From Calliopum simillimum (lineage: Eukaryota > Arthropoda > Insecta > Diptera > Lauxaniidae): a stretch of 64,000 bases of DNA. The notes under the pieces were generated by a model that did no database searches, was not told where the DNA came from, and saw only the letters and a list, made by a program, of their open reading frames with translations. A program made the translations under genes and the position numbers. The DNA lies in assembly GCA_951812925.1 (NCBI GenBank), contig OX638370.1:115954897-116018896 (forward strand), in the 5' to 3' direction. Positions 12,777 through 24,433 of the stretch are shown in pieces; within the stretch, counting starts at the first letter, position 1, and each line of letters opens with the position of its first letter.

Positions 12777-15700
12777 ATGGGTGCATATCTTTCACAGCCG
12801 AAAACGGACAAGGTGTCCACAGATGAGTTAAATGATCTTTTGATGGTTGGCGCCAGTTCAATGCAGGGTTGGCGTAATAGTCAAGAGGTGAGCCAAAAGT
12901 TTGTATGGCCCATTCAGTGCATAAAATTGTTTATTTGTTATACGTTGCGAGTTTAATTTCATTAGTTAAGAAACTTGCACCCTAATACTTCTGGTTTGGC
13001 TTATGTCCAAAAATATCGAAAAACGTCATAAATACGGGTAAAAGACCAAAAATATTGAATAACGTCTAAAATATAGGTAAAAGTCCAAAAGTATCGAAAA
13101 ATATTGAAATACATCGAAGAATTCGGTAAAAGTCCAACCATCTAAAATATCGGTAACAGTCCAAAAGTATCGAACATCTAAAATATTTGTAAAAGTCCGA
13201 AAATATCGAAGAAATGTCTTAAAGTATTGAAAATTGAAATACATCGAAGAAATCGGTAAAAGTCCAAAAACACAAAACATGGTGTGAAAAGCTCAAAGTT
13301 TGCATCACTGATAAAATCACTCTCATAACATCAAATTGTATATTCCCACTTCGAGTATATAAAAAAACAAACAATAAATGAAACAACGGAAAAGACAACA
13401 ACACATAACTCAAGAAGCAGCATAGCATTAACGACGTAAATGCAAATGAAATTTCTTTATGTTAGCATTGCATTTTTTTCAACAGCTTCATACTAAAAAA
13501 AAAAGAATGTTAACCTTTTAAATATGAAAAAAATAAATATGCCAGTTAGTTCCTTAGCACAAATAGAATGTTTTTTAAAAAAATTATTAAAATCGATTCG
13601 GTATATTTTGCACCAAAGCGTTATATAGCGTTTTGCATATAAGCAATTTTATATAAATAGCATAGATTAATTATTTAAAAAAGGCGATACCATTATCGAT
13701 TAAACTAATTATCCATTCCATTCCATTAGGATGCCCATAATAATATTCTCAACTTTGATGCCAACACATCATTTTTTGCTGTCTATGATGGTCATGGTGG
13801 CGCTGAAGTTGCCACTTATTGCGCCGATAAACTGCCCAATTTCCTTAAACAATTACAAAATTATAAAAATGGTAATTTGGAAGAAGCTCTAAAAGATGCT
13901 TTCTTAGGCTTTGACAAAACGTTACTGGAACCAGAAATTGTTGAGATTCTAAAAATACTTGCCGGTGAAAAAAATTTCGCTGATGCTGAAGATAGCGATG
14001 TGCTAGATGAAGACGAAGATGTCGAAGATTTAGCTGAGTTACGCGAGGAGGGCAATTTACCATTGAATGAAGTACTGGAAAAATATAAGGGCGGTCCATC
14101 AATGCCAATACTTAAAAAACTTAAAGATGGCGAGGTGCGTCCATCTGGTTCAAAACCACAGTCACCATTTTTACGTGGACGTCGTGCTGCTGCCGTTGCG
14201 GCGGATGCAGCCAATAAAGTGGAATTAGACGAAGAAGCACATCCAGAGGGTTCTTCGACCTCTCGAGCAGCAGCCGCTGCTGTGGTTGTTTCAGGCGAAA
14301 ATTCTGATGCTGGTGAAAGTGGTGAGTATTATTGTTATAATTTACAAAAAGAACAAAAAAAAAACATTTAACTTTTTCTTTTTACAGACGCTGGACCAAG
14401 TACTTCGAAGTCATCAGTTACAAAAATGGAAACGGATGAGGATGATTCTACAGTGAGCAGCAGTAGTTCAGGTGCACGCAAATCCACTAACAATAGCAAC
14501 ACTAATACCACCTTGGCTAATACAGAAGCTGAGGCTAAACCCTCCGAACAACAAAAAATAACCACAAATGGTTCCGCCATTTCACCAGACTCCTCACATG
14601 TAAAGGAAAGTGAACAAAATGGAAATGTGACCTCGTCAGTGACCAAAGCGATCAAAGAGGACATTTGCACATCGTCAGCTGGGGCAGTTTCTAAGCCCGT
14701 TGAAGATGCTATTGTTTCCGGTTCTATAGATTCCACTGGTGGTAAGCAAAATGGAAACACTATTGCTACCGTGGCAACATCATCGTCCACAGTTAAATTG
14801 CCTGGTAGCGCAGATCGTTCTGGCATTTCATCTACTAGCAAGGAGGCAAAGAAATTGAAGAAACCAGAAGCAGAAGATGATTCTACAGATGAGGATGCAG
14901 ATTTTGATGGTAAATTTCGGTTTTAAGTTAGTTTCTTTGGAGAACCATAGACGCATTAGCTTCATATTTTTTTGAAATTCTTCTTTCAAACGTTGGTGGA
15001 GATTAATCCTGTTGTTTTTTTAGCTGATGAAGCTTCGAGCAATGAAGAGTCTGATCCGCATCATATCTTGGAGTATTCTTCGGAGGAACTTGATGACGAT
15101 GAAGATGACGATGAGGAAGAAGAAGAGGATGATGACGAAGAAGAAGACGAGGACGAAGATGAAGAGGGCGCACTTGCAAATGAGCAATTTTGCGCCAATA
15201 TGATTGAAGAACCAGGCAAAGATAGTGGTTGCACAGCAGTGGTAGCACTGTTAAATGGACGTGACCTCTATGTAGCAAATGCAGGCGATTCGCGTTGCGT
15301 TGTTTGTCGCAATGGTAAAGCGATTGAAATGAGTTTGGATCATAAGCCAGAAGATGATGAGGAATCTGCACGTATTCTTAAAGCAGGCGGACGTGTAACA
15401 CTTGATGGCCGTGTAAACGGTGGTCTAAATTTGTCCCGAGCTATTGGCGACCATGCATACAAAATGGTAAGTACCAAAACTATGAATATTTGCTTCGTTG
15501 AGTTATTGTTTTATATTTTATATTTAAATTAGAATGCTGATTTGCCCGCAGAAGAACAAATGATATCAGCTTTGCCAGATATAAAAAAATTGATTATACA
15601 ACCAGAAGATGAATTTATGGTTTTGGCATGTGACGGCATTTGGAATTTTATGTCAAGTGAGGAAGTGGTTGATTTTGTACGCTTACGCTTAAAAGATGAA

Positions 15701-16314
15701 ACAAAGAAACTTTCACAGATTTGCGAGGAGGTATGTACTGTAGTTACCTAAAGTTTGATAAATATTTCATAACCATTATTATTTATTTGGACACATTTGA
15801 CGAACTTTATTACCATTTGTGGTTACTTTCAAAAGAACGCTTTACCTGAACAACTTTGTATAAATTTTTTTTCTAGCTCTTTGAAAATTGTCTTGCTCCC
15901 AATACGATGGGTGATGGCACTGGTTGCGATAATATGACTGCCGTCATTGTACGCTTCCAACCAAAGCTATTGGACTTATCGACTAAAATTAATCCCGATG
16001 AAACAGAGGATGTTGTGCTCGCCAAACAGGCTGTTGAGGCTGATGCTGCCGATGCAAGTCTTTTGAAATCATTAAAACGCTGTGCCTCACCCACATCAGA
16101 AGAAAATTCTAATGAAGCTAATGAAGCCAACAAAACCAAACGAATGAAGACTGATGAAAAGGATGAATCAAACACAAGTAGCAGCAATGATGCAACCAGT
16201 AGCAGCACTTCAATAACAGCGGCAGCGGCACCAGCAGCGGTCGTTGTTGAGCAAAAAGAATGCGACAGTGTTACAACTGCCTCTAATGAGGCAGCAGCTG
16301 CGGCTTCAACGTAA
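12777..16314 (+). CDS. PPM1G: PP2C-family protein phosphatase, PPM1G type
   Basis: Metal-dependent Ser/Thr phosphatase. Six coding exons: 12777-12887, 13730-14321, 14388-14909, 15024-15466, 15533-15730, 15877-16314. They total 2304 nt (767 codons plus stop) with consensus GT/AG sites and unbroken frame. The start '[12 protein letters not shown]' is the conserved, possibly N-myristoylated, PPM1G N-terminus. Motifs: '[10 protein letters not shown]' (about 52-61, metal-binding D57), 'SGCTAVV' (476), 'NAGDSR' (494-499), '[11 protein letters not shown]' (546), 'ACDGIW' (D590) and 'GCDNMTAV' (D640). A long acidic Ser/Glu-rich insertion (about 105-460) splits the catalytic domain and ends in a run of ~25 Asp/Glu. 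Such an insertion is the hallmark of PPM1G, which acts in the nucleus on spliceosomal and histone substrates. The C-terminus has 'KRCASP' and '[11 protein letters not shown]', plausible nuclear localisation signals. Drosophila counterpart from memory: CG10417. The final ~60 codons are Ala/Ser-rich. A poly(A) signal AATAAA lies at 16590-16595. Confidence 0.93.
13000..13273 (+). repeat. minisatellite, ~41-bp period, 'ggtaaaagtccaaaa' family
   Basis: Degenerate tandem units built on 'atcggtaaaagtccaaaagt' then 'atcgaaaaac' and 'tctaaaat' fill the second intron of the phosphatase gene. Period is about 41 bp with several deletions. The same unit in reverse complement forms the longer array at 58849-59455. 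Short minus-strand open frames across it are artefacts of the repeat. Confidence 0.8.
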
Positions 16315-16884
16315 ATACTAAGAAATTTAAAATACGAGTATAATATAAATGTGCGTTCATTCTTATTTAGAAAGTTAATCCGAAATGTGGAATCTGAAAT
16401 CCAAAATTTAAAATTTTTATGTTTTTTAACGTCTAAGTTACTTTTTTTTTACTTATGGGATAAGATTGAAAGAAAATGCATATGGAGAATGAACAAAAGA
16501 GACGGTTTATGTTTAGAAATTTAGTGGACAATTTTATATAAAAAAAGCATAACTTCACAAATATTAAAGGATATAATTTTAATTCAATTAATAAAATCAA
16601 ATCAATTATACTTATACAATACAGAATTGAACTTTTTCAGTTGGAAGTTACGAATAGATTTTAGGCTCTACAAAAAAAAAGTTATCATTAACTTCATTTT
16701 TATTTTTCAATTAGATAAAAAGAAAACTGAAAAATCTTGTTTGTATTGCAGATATCATTAAAAATGTTTTATTTTGCACTTATAATTATAATACATGAAT
16801 TAAAATAAAACATTTAAGAACAATAAAATTTAAAATAGGTCGTACTAAAAGTTCTTGTTTCTTTTGCTTTTGTTAAATTTCATA
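16315..16884. other. 3' region of the phosphatase gene
   Basis: AT-rich sequence holding the 3'-UTR and poly(A) signal (AATAAA 16590-16595; further AATAAA words near 16825). No other gene seen. Confidence 0.6.
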
Positions 16885-17454
16885 TCGAGCCCTAACCGCC
16901 AAGAAGACTGAACTGACAAAAAGTAAATTTTACAGGAGAATTTTTTTAAATATCTGTGCATTTAGTATAGCTGTTACAGTGAAATTTAGTATGTAAGCTA
17001 TATTTTGTGTTAGACATGCTATGCAACTAGTTTCATTCACCTATTTATAATATAACGGCGATTTTTCAGTGTTTTGTCAGTTAAGTCTTCTTTTTTTTTC
17101 AGATTCCCCATCTGATCTTGAGTTTTTGTACCAAAAAACATTTGTGGTCACATATACTACTAACCCACATCAAGACTTTTTAATAAATTTTCCCTTTTAA
17201 TTACATTATTTGCAAATTATTTTTGACACAAAATTAAAAAAAGACAACCAACAACTCGCAGTCTCAAAAATAATAAACAAAATGCTTCGAATGTCGGTTA
17301 AGTCTTAATTGCTTTCGCTATAACTCCGTAACGGTACTTTTTACAGCTATGAAATTTGTAGAGAAGATTCGTATGGACACGAATTATAGGTTTTCATCAA
17401 AAAACGAAAATCCGAAATCGTGTCAGTTAAGTCTTTTTGGCGGTTAGGGCTCGA
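16885..17454. mobile_element. 570-bp TIR element flanked by TA
   Basis: Terminal inverted repeats of about 34 bp: left 'tcgagccctaaccgccaaga' (16885) and right 'tttggcggttagggctcga' (ending 17454). TA at 16883-16884 and at 17455-17456 is a likely target duplication, as in Tc1/mariner-type elements. Inner 'gtcagttaagtctt' words repeat at 17077, 17297 and 17421. No transposase is encoded. It lies next to a piece of the repeat seen at 4852-5128 and probably inserted into it. Confidence 0.75.
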
Positions 17455-17456
17455 TA

Positions 17457-19114
17457 TACCTTATCATCTAATTCGATTTGAACTAAATTGGATCGAAACA
17501 TTGCTATCATATATTTTGGTTTCCAGTATCGTATACAGGGTTGTATATATGGAGGATTATCCGGGGGCTCTAGCCCTCCCGAAATTTTCTAATTTCCTTG
17601 TAAAAAGACGTGCGAGTAACATTTATGTCGGGATTTTGAATAAAATAGTTTGTCGGCCTCCTCCCGAAATAATATCCTATCTACACCGCTGCTTTCAACT
17701 AAGTAGCGGAAAAACTTGTACAGTGCGCTCGCCATAAATTAAAACCAAAATTATGTTCATATTTTAGAGCTTCTTGCTCAAATTTATTAATTCGTGCTTC
17801 GACCTCCCTGTAAAAAAAATTGGGGACTAAATTTTTACAAAAAAAGTCAACATACTCCCCCTTAGTAGGGGATATGGCCGCTGAATGTCACTCAACCACA
17901 AACCATTTTGTTTCAATGTTTGATGGTTGAATGATTGAAGAAAAGTAGAGAAATTATAGCATTTTGATGAAATTGTAGAGCTTGAAAAACATCGATGTTT
18001 GGCACCAACATATCATACGGGTTCATCTACAAAAATAATTTATTAATTATATATCCATAGCTACATAGAAATTATTTACTTACAATATTGTGACGAAAAA
18101 TGCTTTAACACGAATAATATGGAAATTTTCCACTAAAAGAAAGAAGTACTTGGCAGCTTGGCAGTTCAAGGTGTCAATAAAAGAACAATTACGCCTTCTC
18201 TCAAGAAATTATTAGCAGGGGCAATTTCATGTCAATCAACGAGATGTTGCCAGATGTTTCGTTATATCAATTCTAGAAAGTGAAGTTACTAGAAGGTTCA
18301 TACAGGTATAAGTAAAAAGGTTGTCTACACAGTGCCAGTGAAGTTACTAAAGTGCTAATTGTAATATTAGAGTTTGAATGTATATAAACAGTAAAATAGA
18401 CAATTGTGCTGTGTAAAAATTAACATTTGTAATTTAAATAAGCCATTCTATAATTAAATAAAGTGTATGTTTTTGATTGCTACACAATCTAGTGATCAAA
18501 CTCAGAAAACTATAAGAGATTGAAATTATCGTCATAAGAGACAGGAAATTTCGAAACAAAGCGTTAAGGGGTCACATTCCTCTGATTCATTTGTTTTCTC
18601 ATAGTGCTGCCTTAAAATTAATATGGCTTTCGACCCATTTGATTTAACTTTTGCTGCAGCTTTTTGTTGCAGAAAGGACAAAATTTTTGGTTGATTCTAT
18701 TGTTCAGATGGTTTTGGCTGTTCACGTGGAATTTTATTGAAAATCGCTTATACTTCCTGCTCCAAGGCTTTGACTGCCTATTCTGCATTTGAACTTGATA
18801 TGAAACCTACCATTCGAAATCGTGAGTCAAGCAAGGTTGAGATCCTAGGAACTGTGCGTGTTTCGTATTGTAAAAACCTCTTTGGTAAACTCTATCTAAA
18901 GAACGTTAAAGCATAAATTCTTTTGAAAATAATTTCGTCTGTTTCTAATCAAATTCATTTCATCATCTGGAATGCACTATTCCATCAATTGAAGTCCTAT
19001 TAGATCGGCACGCAGAACTAAAAAAAACCATCGATAGTTTTGAAAAAACAACCATAGTAGGTAAAATGGGAGAACATCGATGGTATCGATAGTATCATCG
19101 ATTGTTTTCAAGCT
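17457..19114. other. intergenic region upstream of the BTB adaptor gene
   Basis: Holds a fragment of the 4852-5128 repeat (17457-17530) and a block 17540-17700 with 'ccctcccgaaatttt' and 'ctcccgaaataatatcctat', probably an old transposon. The rest is unremarkable AT-rich DNA. The region 18560-18870 looks somewhat codon-like but has no sustained open frame. A cluster of ATCGAT motifs lies at 19029-19105. Confidence 0.5.
19029..19105. promoter_or_regulatory. cluster of ATCGAT (DRE-like) motifs
   Basis: Four ATCGAT words occur in under 80 bp: 'ccatcgatag', 'catcgatggtatcgatagta' (two words) and 'catcgatt'. They resemble the TATCGATA DNA-replication-related element bound by DREF in promoters of fly housekeeping genes. 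The position upstream of the BTB adaptor gene suggests a promoter element. It is now separated from the likely transcription start by the insertion at 19115-19524. It could instead be an end of an old transposon, since a related 'cttgaaaaacatcgatgttt' lies near 17978. Confidence 0.4.
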
Positions 19115-19524
19115 CTAAAGGGCCGTCCACACGCACAGTTTTACCTCAAGACTTACTTGCGTAAACTGGTTTGTTCAGGTAAGTCTGTACGTGTGGACGG
19201 CAAAAGTCAAGTTTGCAGTTGCGCAGGCAAGTTGGAACGTGCGGACGGCGTACAGGCCGTGCGTTCAATCAGTCGCTTAAATTGCAGTCTTCAAATGCAT
19301 GTATATTGCATGTGATAGCTCTGTCATGAAAATTATGCGTTTTTCCATTGATTTATTTTGGAAAATATACTAAAGAAAAAACAATTCAAATGCAAATAAA
19401 ATGTTTGCTAGACGCCATGTTGCTATGAAAATGAAGTATGCTGAAAACTGCACAGACTTGCCTGTGTCGTGTGGACGCGATATAAAAAGTAGGCGCAAAC
19501 TCTTTAGTTTGGACGGCCCTTTAG
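19115..19524. mobile_element. 410-bp TIR MITE ('ggccgtccacac' family)
   Basis: Ends are 'ctaaagggccgtccacac' (19115) and 'ttggacggccctttag' (19524). Inside, 'acttgcgtaaac', 'cgtgtggacggc', 'cgtgcggacgg' and 'cgtgtggacgcg' repeat the same core in both orientations. There is no coding capacity and no clear target duplication. It lies just upstream of the BTB adaptor gene. Confidence 0.7.
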
Positions 19525-20068
19525 AACACCTTTAATATTTCCAGTGAATTTTTTGCTATATGCTTTATTCAGTCAAAAAGGTGGCAACACTCAAGTACAA
19601 CTGTCAATTTGGTTTAGGAAAAAGTTAAGAATTTAATTATCAATTTTACCGTCGTGAAAAAAATTTACAAAATAAGTAAAGTGTTACATTCGTTTGTAAT
19701 TTACACAAAATCCATTTAAAAAACTACCGATTTAGCTGCTTCACACTGTGAAGCAGAAGCAGTCGGAGGAGTGGAAATTGGGCAACAATATAGAAGGCAG
19801 ACAGAGCATAAAAAAGATCGTTTGTTAAAAATCTTCCAAAATTGATTCATTAACACTTGGCCCGAGCACAAGCAACGCCAAAAACAGCGTTTGCAAAAGC
19901 TCCCAAAGTGCTACCCCTAACTACGACATCAATTCTCGCCCCTGCAGTAGCAGTGTAGCGGGCGGTATCGGCGGCATCGGAGCAATAAGCAAAAGGCAGG
20001 AAAATCCAAAGATATCAGCAGTTGCACCATCAGCAACGAACAATTTAGTTTTTGTTGCAGCCAATAAA

Positions 20069-23000
20069 ATGTCTGGTGATCAAAAGACACTGCTAAAGGG
20101 GCATCCTTCGCAGTATGTTAAATTGAATGTAGGCGGTCGTCTTTACTACACAACCATCGGAACACTTACTAAGCATAATGATACCATGCTTAGTGCTATG
20201 TTTAGTGGACGTATGGAAGTATTAACCGATTCTGAAGGTGAGCATTGTACCATAATTTATTGCTAATAAAGCGAAAATATGCGTGTTGTGATAAACCTTT
20301 ATTTAATGCAAGGCAGGGCGTCTATTGCTTGTTAGTCACTGTTTTTTGCTTTGTTGAAAAAAAAAAAAAAATCAGCAGTCGATTAATGCGTGACTAATAA
20401 CAAAATATAGTAATAGTAATCTGTTTTGAAACTTTATTGGAGAGTTTTGGTAGGAGGGATGCCAGATTTTAATGAAATTTTAATTTTCAAATTGCGATAA
20501 CTCAAGAACGATAAAAAGTGCAATTACGCGGTCGGGAAAACAATTTTTTACTCGAAACCAAGGCACCTATGGAATTAATAAATTTCCAAAAATTCGCACG
20601 TCTGTTTTAATCGATTCGTACGTTTTTTATATTGACCCAATGCACACAGGTGCCAATCGAAGTAAAAGCTGGCCAAAAATGTAATTCTGCACGTAAACTT
20701 TTGAAAATCAGTTTTTAGGCACTAGGGATAGTGAGTGCAACTTTTAAGCAAAAATAAGTTGAGTTCGGACAAGGGGGCGTGGCTCCTCCCATATAAGCAA
20801 AAGTTTAAAAATGCTATACTGAAAGCGTTTTTTGAGATAGTCCAACCGAATTTCACTGAAACACTAAAGATGATAAAAGTAAGCTCTCAACAAAAAATGG
20901 GTGAAATCGGGCAAGGGGGCGTGGCACCTCCCATATAAGCAAAAGTTACAAAATGCTACACTAAAAGCGGTTTTTAAGATAAGCCGTCTAAATTTCATTC
21001 AGATACTAAAAATATTAAATGCAATCTTTGAGCAAAAAGTAGGCAATCTCGGACAGGAGGGCGTGGCACCTCCCATATAAGCAAGTTTAAAAATGCTATA
21101 CTAAAAGAGTTTTTTGAGGTAAGCCGTCCAAATTTCACTGAGATACTAAGAATATTAAATGAAAACTTTGAGCAAAAGCTAGGCGAACTAGGACAAGAGG
21201 GCGTGGCACCTCCCATATATATAAAAAATTCAAAATGTAATACAGCCATTCCATGCCCAGCGTAACAAGATCTGCTACACCCCTTCCGATTTCGCTGAAA
21301 TTTAGTACATGATTTTGTTTCATGCCTAGTCTTCAAGAAAATGCAAACTGTGGAAAAATCTGTAAATTGTGACAAACTCTCCTCAAAAAATTCTCAATAA
21401 CTTAGACATTTCTTAACCGATTTTTATGTTCAGACCACTCTTGGAAAGGTATTGAAATAGGCTATAAGGTCAAGATAAAATTTTTCGTATTTGGTAAAAA
21501 GTACTAAATTTACTACTATTTTAGTACTAAACTACAAAAAACGTATCCAGGTACACCTTTTTTACCTTCCAAAATATATTTTTTGGGAAGAAAAAGAAAA
21601 ATTGTTTCATGTGACTAAATTTCAAGAAGGTATCTTTCAAACTACGGCTGCAATTTGATTAAGAGCATCCGGACTGGCAGAATCTCTCACTGTGAGCAAG
21701 CATAGGAAGCAAAGTAGCAAAAAGTAGCACCCAATTTTTTCACCAATTATAGAAAAATCATTTGATAAAAAGACCCCGTTGTCGCCAGAGTGGAACCTGG
21801 TGGAACTTTATTTGTAGCTCTATGACTCCCCAATTTGTATCTCTCGCAGCTAACCTTACATCATGTATTCAAAAAACCACTAATATTTTCTAATTTAGTA
21901 TCGATTATCATTATTTACGTACCGCGAGGATGTCCTCCTTACTGTCCAATGGCGTTTTTAACATTCTTTTGTTTTGGAAACTAATAACAACGCATACAAT
22001 ATTACTCTTGCAAAGAAGAAAAATAATCTGTGCTAGGATATTACGTAATATTTCAAACGCCTAATCGTGCGCTGCTGTTCTCTTTATAAAACTTGGCTGA
22101 AAAAATAATCGAAATCGCAAGTCGATTTCACGATTTTTGGCCAGCTTTTACTTCGATTGGCACCTGTGTGCAATGGTTGAAAAGTAATTTAACAAAAATT
22201 GTATGCCGGGTTAAGGTTTTCTATCTGAAAAACTGCGATGGAAGGCTAAGGTGGTTCATTTGACAAATAAAGTCCCATACATGTATGTTACAAGAGTTTG
22301 CCTTGCTGCTGAAATTCGACCATTTCGATTTGGCTTTAAAAAGACCATCCAACTGTTAACTTAAGAAAACAAATTCTCATTAGTAAACATGTCTGTGAGT
22401 TTGCTCTTTATAGGCGTAGCACTGCCCACTTCTAAACTTAGTGGTCATATCATCGTTCCTTAGTGTTAACCCCATCTCCATACCGAATTTCATAAAAATC
22501 GATGCAGCGGCTTAGCCATGAGAGTGTTTTTTCATTTATGGGCGTGTCACCGCCCAATTGAAAATATAATTTTCATATATTAATAATTCTAAAAAAAATT
22601 AATTAAAATCGGTCCCCCTTTAACTCATTCAATTGTGAACATAATGAATAAATAACTAAATATTGCATTATTTGCCTCCTCTATAGGCTGGATACTAATC
22701 GATCGTTGTGGCTCTCACTTTGGTACTATTCTTAATTATTTACGCGATGGATCCGTACCACTGCCAGAATCTCACAAGGAAATTGCAGAACTATTGGCTG
22801 AAGCCAAGTATTATTGTATTACTGAATTGGCCATGTCATGCGAACGTGCGTTACTGGCTCATCAAGAGCCTAAGCCCATCTGTCGTATACCATTGATTAC
22901 TTCACAGAAAGAGGAACAACTCTTGATCAGTTCCTCGTCAAAACCTGCAGTTATACTTGTTGTGCAGAGACAAAATAACAAATATTCCTACACCAGTACA

Positions 23001-23408
23001 TCCGATGACAATTTGCTCAAGAATATTGAACTGTTCGATAAATTATCGTTGCGCTTTAATGAACGCATACTTTTTATTAAAGATGTGATTGGACCAAGTG
23101 AAATTTGCTGTTGGTCATTTTATGGACATGGTAAAAAGGTTGCTGAAGTTTGTTGCACTTCAATTGTTTATGCAACCGATCGAAAACATACCAAGGTTGA
23201 GTTTCCAGAAGCGCGCATTTATGAAGAGACTCTGCAGGTATTGCTTTACGAAAATCGCAATGCACCTGATCAGGAATTACTACAAGCAACATCGTCTGTA
23301 CGTGGTGGTGTTGGTGGATCTGGTATGCAACAATATACGAGCGATGAGGAGGAAGAGCGTACTGGATTGGCACGTTTGCGCTCTAATAAACGCAACAATC
23401 CCACTTGA
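20069..23408 (+). CDS. BTB/POZ Cullin-3 adaptor, BACURD (TNFAIP1/KCTD10/KCTD13) family
   Basis: Two coding exons, 20069-20237 and 22687-23408, join in frame (donor 'tctgaag|gtgagc', acceptor 'cctctatag|gctgg') to give 296 codons. The product is a substrate adaptor of Cullin-3 ubiquitin ligases. In vertebrates BACURDs target RhoA and affect actin and DNA-polymerase-delta processes. A potassium-channel-type BTB domain spans about residues 16-115, with '[14 protein letters not shown]', '[19 protein letters not shown]' and '[17 protein letters not shown]'. The family's C-terminal half follows: '[20 protein letters not shown]', '[20 protein letters not shown]', '[20 protein letters not shown]', and an acidic tail '[11 protein letters not shown]'. 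Exon 2 begins at the invariant GWILIDRCG. The Drosophila counterpart is, from memory, CG10465. The 2.4-kb intron holds a 1.5-kb TIR element. Poly(A) signal AATAAA at 23489-23494. In-frame sequence upstream of the ATG is open for about 75 codons (see findings). Confidence 0.93.
20641..22172. mobile_element. 1.53-kb element with perfect 40-bp terminal inverted repeats
   Basis: 20641-20680 and 22133-22172 are exact 40-bp inverted repeats starting 'tgcacacaggtgccaatcga'. Between them lie four units of the DINE-1-like family and about 800 bp of unique AT-rich DNA. No transposase frame is visible, so it is non-autonomous. No clean target duplication is seen. A short related word occurs near 6815. 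It sits in the intron of the BTB adaptor gene. Confidence 0.8.
20735..21300 (-). repeat. array of four DINE-1-like internal units
   Basis: Four units about 142 bp apart (near 20780, 20925, 21065 and 21205) carry 'gggcgtggcacctcccatat', 'aagcaaaa' and 'tgagcaaaaa'. They are the reverse complement of the internal units at 8312-9098. Neither end of the full element is present. The open frames on both strands arise from the repeat and are not genes. Confidence 0.8.
22390..22565 (+). repeat. dispersed repeat fragment, 'gggcgtgtcaccgcccaatt' type
   Basis: Contains 'ggcgtagcactgcccact', 'ccgaatttcataaaaatcga' and 'gggcgtgtcaccgcccaat'. Similar words occur at 48905-48945 and near 54785. Phrases of this kind are very common in tephritid and other fly genomes, as I recall. 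It has no coding role here. Confidence 0.5.
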
Positions 23409-23499
23409 TTCATGAAGCAATATGTGGGATGACCACGTGCCGCTTTGCCTTAACTTTGGAAGGACGGCGCATAAAATTTTGCCAAAGAAATAAACACTT

Positions 23500-24374
23500 T
23501 TGATTGAAATCAGTAGAAAAAAAAAGAAACAAAAGAAGTTACAGACTGTAAATGGAAAATTATGTGTTCCATTGCACTCCAGAGAATTTCATTGTACGGA
23601 ACTTAAAAAATTAAGTCAAAAGATATTGGTTTGTTGTATTTCATTCAAAAGGCATTCAGTTGGATTGTCGTGCCAATACAAAAAAAAAAAAAAAACCAAG
23701 TTCTTTTGACATTCAATTTTTAATTCAACATTATTTTATTTTTAAATTTATTTTAATTTTTGTAATAACACAAATAAATTAAAATTTTCATGGTCCTTTT
23801 TTATTTTAAAGTTAATACATATACACTTTTATGATGTTGTAAAATTTAATTAAAATTGTTTTATCTTTATAATGGTTTTGTATTCACACAATGAGTTGTT
23901 GCTATTTAACTTTATTTTAAAGACATAATTCAACATACAAGTATTATAACTTTCAACGATCGTTGCTCATGGATCATAAGGTCAAAAAGATCAAAATAAG
24001 ATCGGCTAAAATGTATAACAAAACAATTGTGTTGTTTCATCATATTTATTGTTAAAAGAAAAGTTATATTAAACCATTTCGATCGTTGTTTAGAAACGAA
24101 TATATAAATATATATACACGTATTTATTAGAAAAAAATTAAAAAATTAACAATTAAATCATAACTTTTTTCATTAAATTATGTGCATATTATAAAATTGT
24201 CCATTTCAAAATTTTGGTTGCGGGTGGGTTCTTAAAAAATTTTGAGCACAAAAATTATGTAAGTAAAAAAGCTCAGCTTCCCAAAATCTAAATCAAAATG
24301 CAAAACAACAAATCTTATTTTCAAGAAAAATGTTAGATCATAACGCAACCTATCTGAATTCGTAAGTCAACCAA
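23500..24374. other. AT-rich region downstream of the BTB adaptor gene
   Basis: 3'-UTR and intergenic DNA with long A and T runs. The open frame at 23500-23709 lies in the 3'-UTR and is not recognisable. Nothing else is supported. Confidence 0.55.
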
Positions 24375-24433
24375 ATAAGTACTAGGAGTCTGCGCAAGAC
24401 GTCTTGTTAGAGTATTAAGACATTTCGTTTTAA

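Noticed and set aside
14368..14841. 157-codon minus-strand open frame
   Set aside because: It is the antisense of phosphatase exon 14388-14909, whose plus frame, splice sites and conserved neighbours are clear.
18560..18870. Possible decayed coding region upstream of the BTB gene
   Set aside because: Base composition is milder than the surroundings, but no frame stays open and no motif is recognisable.
20995..21375. 126-codon minus frame and a 62-codon partner
   Set aside because: Both are translations of the DINE-1-like unit array, as shown by the repeated 'PRPPV'-type peptides.
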